A stretch of DNA of 52,737 nucleotides from Planctomycetota bacterium (GCA_029259595.1 JAJDEW010000126.1:1-52737); one strand, 5' to 3'. Numbered from the stretch's first letter, positions 45,301 through 52,737 are shown. Program-made: numbers and translations. Notes: generated from the sequence alone by a model not told the origin.

Positions 45301-45848
45301 CTGCAGATCCCGCCCGGGTCGTTGCCGTCACACAGCAGCCGGATCTCGTTGCCATCGAATAGCAAGGCATTGGGTGTTCCGGAGCCGGTCCCGCGCGCGT
45401 CCCCGTCCGTATCGACGCTGGCCGGATTGCTGGTCCAGATGTCGAGCTCGTCCCGATCCGTCAGTCCGTCGCCATCGCTGTCGGCCCTACGCGGATCGAG
45501 GCGCAGCTGAAATTCGACGAGATCACTCAGTCCGTCGCCGTCCGTATCGGCACTGCCCTTCTCGTAGTCGCTCGTGACGTGCTTGGTGGTGATGGAGCTC
45601 GGGCCATGGCCATCGAAATCGATGGCGATGTTCCAGCCGTTGAACTCGTCGAGGTCGGTGAGTCCGTCCCCGTCCGTATCGATGCCCGGACTCGGGGGCT
45701 CACCGTTGCCTCCGCCGGTCTGGCCGCCGGGATTGGTCACGATCGTGTCTCCTTCTTCCGTGCAGCCGGAGGCCAGGAGAGCCAACACCATGAGCAGGCC
45801 AGACAGTCGCGTGGCAGAAGGGCAGGGGATCCGGTGTTCTGTGATCAT
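42378..45848 (-). CDS. Very large lipoprotein: calcium-binding repeats, protective-antigen-like domain, beta-helix
   Basis: The 1156-residue product has a lipoprotein signal peptide with lipobox LASGC (Cys29). Domain order: thrombospondin type-3-like calcium motifs of the form DTDGDGLTD (about 57-205), then a region of about 345 residues (215-560) that resembles the binary-toxin B/anthrax protective antigen core. A second block of calcium motifs follows (about 565-690), then a right-handed beta-helix of the DUF1565/pectate-lyase type (about 700-1156, YVDQALGSDTASGTTWQDAF, ending DMGAYEFQGF). The protective-antigen likeness rests on order (Ca motifs, then LRSPLVADVPEV, a Ser/Thr-rich amphipathic stretch, then LGLQIENIGVFAYQLESLGL). 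It faces the kinase gene at 45978 across 129 bases. The function is probably surface binding. Confidence 0.85.
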   Translation of the reverse strand: MITEHRIPCPSATRLSGLLMVLALLASGCTEEGDTIVTNPGGQTGGGNGEPPSPGIDTDGDGLTDLDEFNGWNIAIDFDGHGPSSITTKHVTSDYEKGSADTDGDGLSDLVEFQLRLDPRRADSDGDGLTDRDELDIWTSNPASVDTDGDARGTGSGTPNALLFDGNEIRLLCDGNDPGGICRHAGTSPTLADTDGDGRTDAEEFDDPLRSPLVADVPEVKTTVVGDVTVRLDIDYAETLGQASQYGGSVSASSTGTNSIGWSRMNTVGITIGAEITAGAPPGVKVNAEGSYQHQWGLNQTLSVSNSLTRESSEYLTDSLNLTETAASGFLSLGLQIENIGVFAYQLESLGLTALQWKPNLEDPSSEGSFETVATLLPVLNDITLGPGEKTDVIQVVATGVDAALIKEFLAQPSTLGFASTNIEFLASNGINFDFLSEETLARTAGIQIDLGDGGSELYRVATNVARGPGGTYGGITMGTIMREILHIPYETTESSTTPGEFVLTSVDGVQTIAGGGPGFLPRGAWTILTENEEQAAVGLSFDDIVVHAGDSIALIYTRDSDQDGLFRFQEELYGTSDQTAHSDADSEHVDGDGLSDHFEIRVGWEVGPIDDPDLGPSERTYLVYSDPTQLDSDGDGLSDDLELAQRTDPKKPDTDNDGLSDGEEVARGLPPLIRAPRLYVDQALGSDTASGTTWQDAFAEVYQALAEAESRLGGDPTDDVSEIWVAAGTYLPTDDLDRSKSFEHFAGVNVYGGFAGGETKREARNKNPLFNRTVLSGDLAGNDALGELSDNSLSVVHYDSPLPPSGAGPVLDGFTITGGNAAGDPGGGMFIQCYELASPTLRNVFFWRNQADVGGAAHVQSSGASDVVGPVFEDCVFSENVAFGTIFETPGGAALNLQDCGAAIRQCVFTGNTQGPDQSIGGGAIRSIQSGLQLVSVEDSDFSLNFATFGGAASLTGGIFRFDRCRFRGNQAGVGLAIRSDGTKLAIAQCLFFNNKTIGDPGWAVLAQDQTEAYILNSTFHGNDGAVRFESPNRSLISNSILWNGPTNSLGVDPSDAGALEVHSSCIEGLSGSLYGGFGNIGTNPLFANGPNGDLRLGASSPCVDAGNNLSDFDPFALGFQPLPAADLDGKARIVDGNGDGDDVLDMGAYEFQGF

Positions 45849-45977
45849 CGGTCGCGCTCGCGAGGGAGTCTTGGTTCGGATGAGGGAAGGTCACTCGAAT
45901 GCGAGGAGCTCCTTCCGGGGCCTAATCCCGAATCGGGCTCCCCAGACCGCAATCGATTCCGGAGAATTCGTTCGAGC
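45849..45977. promoter_or_regulatory. 129-base divergent promoter region
   Basis: This short gap separates the starts of the large lipoprotein (minus) and the kinase fusion (plus), so their promoters must lie here back to back. I see no clear -35/-10 pair or strong palindrome. It is a natural place for co-regulation of the two genes. Confidence 0.4.
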
Positions 45978-48797
45978 ATGTCCCACCATCCGTCCCCGGG
46001 CGCCCCAGAGGCGCTGTCGCCGCAGGAGCGTGAGCGCCTGGAGCTGCTCTTCGAGCGTGCGTCCCAGCTTGCCCCCGATGAGGTCCCGAAGTTCCTGGAT
46101 GAGGAATGCGGGGAGCACAAGGCTCTGCGTGCGGAGCTGGCCTGGCTCCTGGCTGGCCTCGCAGGCAAGGACCGTCTGAGCCGGCTACAGCCAAGCCTGG
46201 CCGCGCGCGTCGGCTCCACGATCGGGCCGTACCGGCTGCTCGAGAAGATCGGCGAGGGTGGGATGGGGGAGGTCTACGCAGCCGATCAACGGGTACCCGT
46301 GGCGCGCCGGGTGGCGTTGAAGGTGATCAAGCCCGGCATGGACAGCGCCCAGGTCATCGCCCGCTTCGAGGCAGAGCGTCAGGCCCTGGCGCGCATGTCG
46401 CACCCGCACATCGCACAGGTCTTCGATGCGGGGACGACCGCGGAGGGCTTGCCCTACTTCGTGATGGAGCTCGTCCCGGGCGTTCCGATCAACGACTACT
46501 GCGATCGGCTCAAGCTCTCGACTCGAGAGCGCATCGAGCTCTTGATTGCGGTCTGCGAGGGGGTTCAGCACGCACATCAGAAGGGGATCATCCATCGCGA
46601 TCTGAAGCCATCGAACCTCTTGGTGATGAATCAGGACGGACGCGCGGTTCCGAAGATCATCGACTTCGGTGTGGCGCGCGCGACGACCGGTCGACTGGCG
46701 GAGCGCACGCTCTTCACGCTGCAGGGGCAGATCCTGGGCACGCTCGACTACATGAGTCCCGAGCAGGCGGATCCCACGGGGCTCGACATCGACACGCGTT
46801 CGGACATCTACTCGCTGGGGGTCGTGCTGTACCAGCTCACGAGCGGTTTGTTGCCCTTCGAGCATGGCTCCGCGTGCGGCGTGCCGCTCTCGGAGATCCA
46901 GCGTACGATCCGCGAGGTGGATCCACCCACGCCCAGCACGCGCTTGCGCCGGGAGTCGGGGTCGGCGACGAAGGTCGCCTCGCTGCATGCAACGGATGAG
47001 CGCACGCTCGTTCGCCAGCTGAGCGGAGACCTGGACTGGATCACGTTGAAGGCGCTCGAGAAGGACCCGACGCGGCGCTACGGTTCCGCCTCCGAGCTCG
47101 CGGACGACTTGAAGCGTCACCTCGCCCACGAGCCCGTGCTCGCCGGCCGACCCGGTTCGTTTTATCGGGCCCGGAAGTTCGTGCGCCGCAACCGTGTCAG
47201 GGTCGCCGCTGCCCTTCTGATCACGGGTTCCGCGCTGGCGGGGATCTACGGCTTCGTCTCCGGTCGACTCGAAGCAGAAGCGAGCGCCCAGGTCGCGCGC
47301 GCCCTCTTGCCGCAAGCGGACGCCTACCGCTTGAAGAAGCTCTGCGCCGACGCCGAGGGCCTGTTCCCTTCCCATCCGAACAAGCTCCCTGCCTTGCGAG
47401 CGTGGGAGGCGCGCGCGCAGGCTTTGCTCGCGGGCCTCGCTTTTCATCGCGAAGAGCGCGATCGGGTGCGTACGCGTGTCTTGCCGTGGGATAGCGCGGA
47501 GCGAGAGCGGGACCGCAGGACACATCCTCTCGCCGAAGAGCTGGACAGCAAGCAAGCCGAGCTCGCTGCCTGGATCGCCGACCTCGAGCTGTGGATGGAG
47601 GGTGACGCGACAGGGATCCCCGAGGCGCGTTTCGAGGAAGCCGAAGAGCGCATCAGCGAGCTCGAGCCCGCCATCGTGGCCTTGGAGTCGGAGGTCCGTG
47701 TGCGGAGAAGCTACACGTTCGAATCCGACGAGGACTCCTGGCGGCACGAGATGTTGAGCGAGCTCGTGTCCGGTCTCGAAGAGCTCGAGGATCCGGTCAG
47801 GGGCCTGCTCGCACCGCAGGGTGTCTCGGCGGAATACGGGTGGAGCATCCCGCGTCGGTGTGCGTTTGCAAGCGAGCTCGAGGCGGGCTTCGTGCACGGT
47901 GGTGAGTTCGCCGAGGCATGGAGCAGCGCGCTCCCCGCGATCCACTCCGCCTATCCGGAATTGGAGCTCGCGCCGCAGATGGCGCTCTTGCCCCTGGGAC
48001 CCGATCCGGATTCGGGGCTCTGGGAGTTCGCGCACCTCGGAACGGGTCCGCCGGCTCGGCGAGGACCCGACGGCAAACTCGTGCTGGAAGAGTCGACGGG
48101 AATCGTGTTTGTGCTGCTGCCGGAAGCAAGCTATCTGATGGGCTGCCAAGGGCAAGACCCCGGCCTTGCGAACTACGACCCCGCCGCAGACGACAGCAAG
48201 CGGGAAGGGCCGCCGACCCAGGTCGAGGTCGAGGCCTTCTTCCTGTCGAAGTTCGAGTTGACCCAGGCCCAGTGGGTGCTCGGCACCGGAACGAATCCCA
48301 GCATGTACCAGAAGGGAATGGTCAAGCTCTTCCCGCGCAACCCGGTCAATCAGGTGACCTGGACGGAGTGTGAGCGGTTCGTGCGCCGGCTCGGGCTCGT
48401 TCTGCCGACGGAAGAGCAATGGGAGTATGGCGCGCGGGCCGGAACATCGAGCGCCTGGTGGACGGGAGACAAAGCGAGCGACCTGCGGAATGGGGCCGAG
48501 AATCTCGTGGGTCGCAAAGACGGCTTCTTCGCGCTCACGGCGGTCGGAAGCTTCCGGGCCAATCCCTTCGGCTTGTACGACATGCTCGGCAACGTGTCGG
48601 AATGGTGCGCCAACCATCCCTACCTTTACGGCACGCAACCAGGGACGGGCCCGGAGACGCTGCTGGAGCAGGTCGCCCGCGGGGGCAACAGCCGAAGCAG
48701 GCCCGTCGATGCACGCTCGGCGATGAGATTGCCGGGACGTGCGGAGACACAGCTGCCTGTGCTCGGGTTGCGACCCGCCAGGGCGATCGATCCCTGA
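45978..48797 (+). CDS. Membrane Ser/Thr kinase fused to a sulfatase-modifying-factor (FGE-like) domain
   Basis: The 939-residue product has an N-terminal helical linker (1-80) and a kinase domain (about 82-385) with GEGGMG, K115, HRDLKPSN (207), DFG (229) and MSPEQ (259). A transmembrane helix (about 408-425) and a coiled, charged region (430-700) follow. A C-terminal domain (about 707-939) has the formylglycine-generating-enzyme/C-lectin-like fold: FVLLPEASYLMGC, KFELTQAQW, LVLPTEEQWEYGARAG, NPFGLYDMLGNVSEWC, VARGGNSRSRP. The catalytic Cys pair near the end of true FGEs is absent (the end reads VLGLRPARA), so this is more likely a binding domain. The kinase closely resembles the one at 771 ([20 protein letters not shown]). 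Confidence 0.92.
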   Translation: MSHHPSPGAPEALSPQERERLELLFERASQLAPDEVPKFLDEECGEHKALRAELAWLLAGLAGKDRLSRLQPSLAARVGSTIGPYRLLEKIGEGGMGEVYAADQRVPVARRVALKVIKPGMDSAQVIARFEAERQALARMSHPHIAQVFDAGTTAEGLPYFVMELVPGVPINDYCDRLKLSTRERIELLIAVCEGVQHAHQKGIIHRDLKPSNLLVMNQDGRAVPKIIDFGVARATTGRLAERTLFTLQGQILGTLDYMSPEQADPTGLDIDTRSDIYSLGVVLYQLTSGLLPFEHGSACGVPLSEIQRTIREVDPPTPSTRLRRESGSATKVASLHATDERTLVRQLSGDLDWITLKALEKDPTRRYGSASELADDLKRHLAHEPVLAGRPGSFYRARKFVRRNRVRVAAALLITGSALAGIYGFVSGRLEAEASAQVARALLPQADAYRLKKLCADAEGLFPSHPNKLPALRAWEARAQALLAGLAFHREERDRVRTRVLPWDSAERERDRRTHPLAEELDSKQAELAAWIADLELWMEGDATGIPEARFEEAEERISELEPAIVALESEVRVRRSYTFESDEDSWRHEMLSELVSGLEELEDPVRGLLAPQGVSAEYGWSIPRRCAFASELEAGFVHGGEFAEAWSSALPAIHSAYPELELAPQMALLPLGPDPDSGLWEFAHLGTGPPARRGPDGKLVLEESTGIVFVLLPEASYLMGCQGQDPGLANYDPAADDSKREGPPTQVEVEAFFLSKFELTQAQWVLGTGTNPSMYQKGMVKLFPRNPVNQVTWTECERFVRRLGLVLPTEEQWEYGARAGTSSAWWTGDKASDLRNGAENLVGRKDGFFALTAVGSFRANPFGLYDMLGNVSEWCANHPYLYGTQPGTGPETLLEQVARGGNSRSRPVDARSAMRLPGRAETQLPVLGLRPARAIDP

Positions 48798-48850
48798 CAT
48801 CGTCAGCGGACCCTGGGAGATTCGATATGCTCTGGTGCAGAAGTCAGCCG

Positions 48851-50368
48851 ATGAAGAGCCCCAGGATTCTCGACCTTCCCAGGATCCGTCGCCGCGCGGG
48901 TCGGCTGACGAGCGGGTGGTCGTTCGCAGTGCGACGCACTGGCGAGGTGCTCGCGCTCACGCTCAGCCTGTCCACGCTCGCCAGCGCGCAGATTGCCGAG
49001 CTGATCGACTCCGCGGGGGACGGCGCGGGTCATGGACTCCTGCGGCCAGGCCACCTGCGCGTGGATGCCGCGGGCAACGTCTACCTGAATGGGGCGGGCA
49101 GCGACAACGTCTTCCGGATCACGCCCGCAGGCGCGATCACCGAGCTCATCGATGCGACGGGAGACGGAGCGGGTCACCTCCTGAATTCGCCTCAAAGCCT
49201 GGCCGTGGATCCAGGGGGCAATGTTTACGTGGCAGGCAGGCTCAGCAACAACGTGTTCCGGATCACGCCGAGTGGAATCATCACCGAGGTCATCGATGCC
49301 TTGGGCGACGGCGCGGGCAACTCGCTCAGCGCGGCTTTCGGTCTGGCCGTGGATGCGATGGGCAACGTCTTCGTCACGGGCTACCTCAGCGACAACGTCT
49401 TCAAGATCACTCCAGGGGGAGTGATCACCGCGATCGTGGACGCGAGTGGCGACGGTGCGGGCAATGCGCTCGACGGGCCGAACGCCGTCGAGATCGATGC
49501 GCTCGGGAATGCGTACGTGCCCTGCTTCGACAGCGACAACGTCTTTCGTATCACGCCAGGAGGGGCGATCACGGAGCTGATCGATGCCACCGGGGATGGT
49601 GCCGGCAACACGCTCGATGCGCCCTGGGAAGTCGCTCTGGATGCCACGGGAAGTGTCTACGTGACCGGCAAGTTCAGCCACAACGCCTTTCGGATCAGCC
49701 CGGGAGGAACGATCACGGAGCTGATCGATGCCTCCGGCGACGGCGCGGGCAAAGCCTTGTCCCAAGCGCACGGGATCGCCGTGGATGCGGCCGGCATCGT
49801 CTACGTGTCCGGCAGCAACAGCGACAACGCCTTCCGGATCGAACCGGGAGGCGCGATCACCGAGATCATCGACGCGACGGGAGACGGGTCCGGGAAGGTG
49901 CTCGACGCGGCTTCCGACATCGCCCTCGGGCAAGGAAGCGTCTACATCGGGGGGTTCTTGAGCTCCAACGTGTTCCGCCTCTGTCGTCCGGAAGCATCGA
50001 CTTCGACCCCTCGCAACGGCAGCGGCCTGAATCCTGCGGGCTTCACCGAGCTCAGCGGCGCGCTCACGGGTGGGTTCTGGCAGACGAATGTCGATCTTCC
50101 TCCGGGCGCGGTCGGAACCACGGTTCACATCGCCCTCGGCGGTCCCTTTCCGGGCTTCGTCCTGTCCGGTCTCCTGAACGGCGAACTCTTGTTGCTGCCG
50201 CCCCTGCTCGCCCCGGACGTCGTGCTCGGCAGCTTGCACGCGATTCCGATTCCACCTGCGTGCAACCTGGTCGGCCTGCCCCTGACTACGCAGGCGACAA
50301 GCTTCACCCTCGGCCCGCTGAGCTTCACGTTGCACAACGCGCTCGACATAACGATCGGTGCGCAGTGA
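48851..50368 (+). CDS. Secreted NHL-like propeller protein with seven 48-residue repeats
   Basis: The 505-residue product has a long basic leader and a hydrophobic segment (about 32-46) ending in LASAQ, a signal peptide. Seven tandem repeats follow (48-378), each near I-TELIDATGDGAG-x-x-L, then AVDA-x-GNVYV-x-G-x-x-SDNVFRITPGGA. This is an NHL/SMP-type blade, so a seven-bladed propeller is likely. The last ~125 residues (from RNGSGLNPAGFTELSG) form a beta module also found at the end of the metallopeptidase at 6043. The gene starts 53 bases after the kinase-fusion stop, so they may be co-transcribed. An ATG at 48827 is a second start option. The ligand is unknown. Confidence 0.85.
   Translation: MKSPRILDLPRIRRRAGRLTSGWSFAVRRTGEVLALTLSLSTLASAQIAELIDSAGDGAGHGLLRPGHLRVDAAGNVYLNGAGSDNVFRITPAGAITELIDATGDGAGHLLNSPQSLAVDPGGNVYVAGRLSNNVFRITPSGIITEVIDALGDGAGNSLSAAFGLAVDAMGNVFVTGYLSDNVFKITPGGVITAIVDASGDGAGNALDGPNAVEIDALGNAYVPCFDSDNVFRITPGGAITELIDATGDGAGNTLDAPWEVALDATGSVYVTGKFSHNAFRISPGGTITELIDASGDGAGKALSQAHGIAVDAAGIVYVSGSNSDNAFRIEPGGAITEIIDATGDGSGKVLDAASDIALGQGSVYIGGFLSSNVFRLCRPEASTSTPRNGSGLNPAGFTELSGALTGGFWQTNVDLPPGAVGTTVHIALGGPFPGFVLSGLLNGELLLLPPLLAPDVVLGSLHAIPIPPACNLVGLPLTTQATSFTLGPLSFTLHNALDITIGAQ
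48992..49984 (+). repeat. Coding tandem repeat, seven units of 144 bases
   Basis: The 144-base period matches the 48-residue propeller repeats. Units 2 to 6 have exactly the same length. The last unit is five residues shorter and closes the array before the C-terminal module. Confidence 0.85.
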
Positions 50369-50518
50369 AGGCCTGAAACGTCCAGCGTTTGAAGCCATGG
50401 ACAGAGCTCGCCGCAGAGGCCTTCGGCTGTTGCTCCCCATCGGCCGTGTCCCACGAAGCTCCATCTTCTGGCCATTCTCCAAGACCCACCCGGCACGCAG
50501 GCAATCCCTGAGAACTCG

Positions 50519-51118
50519 ATGAGCAGGCCCGATCGCCCATCTTCAGGAGCTCCGGAAGCGGTGACCCGCATTCTGAGCGCGGTCGAGGGCGGCGAGTGCG
50601 AAGCCTCCGACAAGCTGCTGCCCCTGGTCTACGCAGACCTTCGCAAACTGGCGGCCTCACGGATGGCACGACTTGCACCTGGTCAGACGTTGCAGGCGAC
50701 GGCCTTGGTGCACGAGGCCTACGTTCGCCTGGTCGGATCCAAGGACATCGGTTGGCGCAGTCGCGCCCACTTCTTCGGGGCCGCCGCCCGTTCCATGCGC
50801 GACATCCTGGCGGATCACCTGCAGAAGAAGGCCAGCCTCAAGCGTGGCGGGCACCTGCGACGGCTCGACGCCGAGACGCTCGCCGAGTTCGCCGGCGATG
50901 GTCCGAGTGACGACGTCATCGCGATCGAAGAGGCGCTGCAAGCCCTCGAGAGCCACTACCCGCGCAAGGCCGAAGTCGTGACACTGACCTTCTTCGGTGG
51001 ACTGACTGCCAAAGAGGTCGCCGAGCTCCTCTCGGTTTCCTCCCGCACGGTCGAAAGCGACTGGCGCTTTGCGAAAGCCTGGCTGAACAGCTGGCTCTCG
51101 GATCGGGAAGAGCCATGA
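50519..51118 (+). CDS. ECF sigma factor, TIGR02999 (Sig-70_X6) family
   Basis: The 199-residue product is the second member of this sigma family in the window. It has LQATALVHEAYVRLVGS and RAHFFGAAARSMRDILADHL in region 2 and LTAKEVAELLSVSSRTVESD as the region 4 helix-turn-helix. The sequence KKASLKRGG, shared with the first sigma factor, marks a common subfamily. Instead of a kinase gene directly after it, the kinase fusion (45978) lies two genes upstream on the same strand, with the propeller gene between. The three may form one unit. The 150 bases before it hold no strong terminator. Confidence 0.93.
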   Translation: MSRPDRPSSGAPEAVTRILSAVEGGECEASDKLLPLVYADLRKLAASRMARLAPGQTLQATALVHEAYVRLVGSKDIGWRSRAHFFGAAARSMRDILADHLQKKASLKRGGHLRRLDAETLAEFAGDGPSDDVIAIEEALQALESHYPRKAEVVTLTFFGGLTAKEVAELLSVSSRTVESDWRFAKAWLNSWLSDREEP

Positions 51119-51129
51119 GCCCAGCCCTG

Positions 51130-51154
51130 GACCGGCTGGCGAATCCAGCCGGTC
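51130..51154. terminator. Perfect hairpin between convergent genes
   Basis: A perfect ten-base-pair stem (GACCGGCTGG with CCAGCCGGTC) with a five-base loop lies 11 bases after the sigma factor stop and 61 bases before the stop of the convergent gene. It is a likely bidirectional terminator without a T-run. Confidence 0.65.
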
Positions 51155-51215
51155 AAGCAGAAGGGTCGTGCGAGTTCGAGCTGGTAGCGGGCTAGCTGCG
51201 GAGGCGTGAACGCGT

Positions 51216-52737
51216 CTACAGCTTGCGGACGAGGGCCACCAGGTCCAACCCGCCCGAAGCTGGCGGGGTTCCCAGGGGCTGCGAGCCCGGGCCCGTGATG
51301 GTGGTGCCGACCGAGAGCGTTCCCGTTCGCGGGTCGTACCACTCGACGGAGAAATCGTCGGTGCTCGCTCCGAGGTCCAGACTGCACGTCGTGCCGCTGC
51401 CTCGGAAAACGGCGTAAGTGTCCCCGTCCTTGGCGAAGACGAAGTCCAGGGTCGTGCACGTCAGGGGATCCAGGCACGCGGGGCTGGCCAAGCTGTTGCT
51501 CTCCTCCATCTCCGTGAAGGGCAGGTAGGTCTGAAAGAAGTCCAGGGCGTGCTTGGTGTCGTCCCAGTAGCCCGCGAAGTCGTGGAAGTCGTCGTTGCCA
51601 ACGTCGTGGTGGGGGCACGTGTTGCCCGGATACCAGGACACCCCGGCTCCGCCGCCCATGAGGTTGCCCCACAGGCCCTTGGCACGGTTGACAGTCAGGT
51701 TGGCCGGAGTGGCGTTCGTGCTCGGCTCGTTGGCGAAGACCGCCCACTTCTTCACCCCGCGGAGTTCGATCTCGTCCCGCACACGGAAAGCGGCGTCGTT
51801 GAAAAATACGGGCGTCGTCTGGATGGCCGTCGTGTCCATCGTCGGGTACCCGAAGAACAGGTCGTACTGCGACAGGATCGACGGCGGGGGATGCATGGTG
51901 TGCCAGGTGATGGGGTGGCCATAGGGATCGACGTCGCGGATGTAGTCCGCGATGGCCTTGAGCGTCGGCTCGTCGTGGTTGGTCTCTTCCCCGATGACCC
52001 AAAGGACCGCGTGGTTGTGCGCGAAGCGCGCGATCATCTCACGGTAGTAGAGCTTGCGGGCCGTGGTCAGCGTCGGGGAGCTGCCGAGGACGCCGTCGTT
52101 CTCGAACTCCTCGAAGAAGAACTGCATCTGGATCCCGCGGTGACTCATGTGGGAGAAGACCCGTCCCCACTGCTCGAGCTTGCTGACGTCGTAGCGCAGC
52201 TTCTCGGTTCGGGAGGTCCACGGCCAGGTGTCGTTGCCGTCCCCTCCGTCGATGTTGTAGGTGACGAAGTACAGGCTGTTGACGCCCTGGTCCTCGAGGT
52301 AATTGAGGGCGCCGAGGATGTTCTGTCCCAACGGCGTCGCGCCCCCGGCGAGCCACGTGTGCTTGGTGTCCACGGGGTCGCCCGAGTCGAAGTCCGAGGC
52401 GTGGTTGGTGTACTGGTGCAAGAACGGGCTGCCAAGGCAGGGATTGCCCGGCGAGTCGGTCTGGTCGAACTCGACGTACCCCAGGAAGTTCTCGGGTCCC
52501 CCGGCACCTCCCATCAGGAAGTAGTCCTGGGTCTGGGCGAACTGCAGGTAGGACTCGTCCACGTACTGCAGCCGGCCCTTTGCGAAGAAGCCAGGGGCGT
52601 TCGGGTCGTGGGCCGTGACGTAGAAGGCGCCGAAGGCGCCGTCGACGTTCGGATCGGCCACGCCGCCCGTCACGTTCGGGTCGACGGCGATGTCGTTGCC
52701 GGGATTGCTCGTCCGGAACGAGACCACCCAGTTCCAG
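51216..52737 (-). CDS. Glycoside-hydrolase-like protein (DUF5060/apiosidase type), partial at its 5' end
   Basis: The gene runs off the window, and the last codons read back to WNWVVSFRTS. About 507 residues are visible. The N-terminal end looks like the DUF5060 domain that precedes DUF4038-type hydrolases. The middle is a TIM-barrel-like region with candidate acids in HAVLWVIGEETNHDEP and KKWAVFANEPST, and GAGVSWYPGNTCPHHDV near its end. The final ~90 residues (FVFAKDGDTYAVFRG, DFSVEWYDPRTG) match the putative collagen-binding C-terminal domain of this group. It probably cuts a complex glycan outside the cytoplasm, and the signal peptide would be beyond the window. Family members include apiosidase-like enzymes acting on pectin. 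Confidence 0.82.
   Translation of the reverse strand, partial: WNWVVSFRTSNPGNDIAVDPNVTGGVADPNVDGAFGAFYVTAHDPNAPGFFAKGRLQYVDESYLQFAQTQDYFLMGGAGGPENFLGYVEFDQTDSPGNPCLGSPFLHQYTNHASDFDSGDPVDTKHTWLAGGATPLGQNILGALNYLEDQGVNSLYFVTYNIDGGDGNDTWPWTSRTEKLRYDVSKLEQWGRVFSHMSHRGIQMQFFFEEFENDGVLGSSPTLTTARKLYYREMIARFAHNHAVLWVIGEETNHDEPTLKAIADYIRDVDPYGHPITWHTMHPPPSILSQYDLFFGYPTMDTTAIQTTPVFFNDAAFRVRDEIELRGVKKWAVFANEPSTNATPANLTVNRAKGLWGNLMGGGAGVSWYPGNTCPHHDVGNDDFHDFAGYWDDTKHALDFFQTYLPFTEMEESNSLASPACLDPLTCTTLDFVFAKDGDTYAVFRGSGTTCSLDLGASTDDFSVEWYDPRTGTLSVGTTITGPGSQPLGTPPASGGLDLVALVRKL

Noticed and set aside
48500..48797. Diversity-generating retroelement target
   Set aside because: The FGE-like fold is a common DGR target, but the window has no reverse transcriptase and no second copy of this segment.
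46185..48800. 871-codon minus-strand frame opposite the kinase fusion
   Set aside because: The plus strand encodes a complete kinase and FGE-like domain. The antisense frame has Arg/Leu/His-rich composition and no motif.
48803..50482. 559-codon minus-strand frame opposite the propeller gene
   Set aside because: Its apparent repeats are just the reverse reading of the seven coding repeats on the plus strand.

Overview
The window is GC-rich chromosomal DNA. It most likely comes from a Planctomycetota bacterium, probably a deep-branching marine type. The evidence is TIGR02999-type ECF sigma factors, large membrane Ser/Thr kinases with TPR or sulfatase-modifying-factor tails, very long secreted beta-propeller and beta-helix proteins, CotH/VTC/DUF4956 genes, and many starts without a Shine-Dalgarno site. 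I placed it by gene content only. I found no rRNA, tRNA, CRISPR array, transposase or prophage gene.

Layout. 1-6 kb: an ECF sigma factor, a TPR Ser/Thr kinase and a secreted beta-lactamase-family protein form one operon. 6-11.1 kb (minus): a secreted HExxH metallopeptidase and a GT-C type membrane glycosyltransferase. 11.1-13.3 kb: about 1 kb without a convincing gene, an HU-type protein with a Lys-rich tail, and a small membrane protein. 13.8-17.1 kb: a secreted protein, an FG-GAP gene relic, and an IPTL-CTERM surface-protein gene broken by an in-frame TGA. 17.3-25.6 kb: two sulfatase/alkaline-phosphatase-superfamily enzymes, a phosphodiester glycosidase, and a tightly overlapped lipoprotein-VTC-DUF4956-CotH operon. 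Nearly every gene there is predicted to make, move or break phospho- or sulfo-ester bonds at the cell surface. 25.9-28.1 kb: a polytopic membrane protein translationally coupled to an ECF sigma factor, then a small lipoprotein.

28.2-35.9 kb (minus): a secreted protein with 14 repeats of about 50 residues (probably two seven-bladed propellers), a YbdG-type MscS channel, and a TPR kinase with a small beta-rich protein upstream. 36-40.8 kb: a 59-residue Myb/SANT-like protein, an RRM RNA-binding protein with a structured leader, the RNA helicase DbpA overlapping a VF530 (DUF2132) gene, and an M23 peptidase. 41-45.8 kb (minus): a very large lipoprotein with calcium-binding repeats, a central region resembling the anthrax protective antigen pore domain, and a beta-helix, followed by a carboxypeptidase-regulatory-domain protein. 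46-51.1 kb (plus): a kinase fused to a sulfatase-modifying-factor fold, a seven-repeat propeller protein, and a second TIGR02999 sigma factor. The window ends inside a glycoside-hydrolase-like gene.

The strongest candidates for undescribed biology are the phospho-ester surface island (17.3-25.6 kb), the protective-antigen-like lipoprotein (42.4-45.8 kb), and the membrane protein-sigma factor pair (25.9-27.6 kb). All functions are read from sequence by eye. No database search was run.
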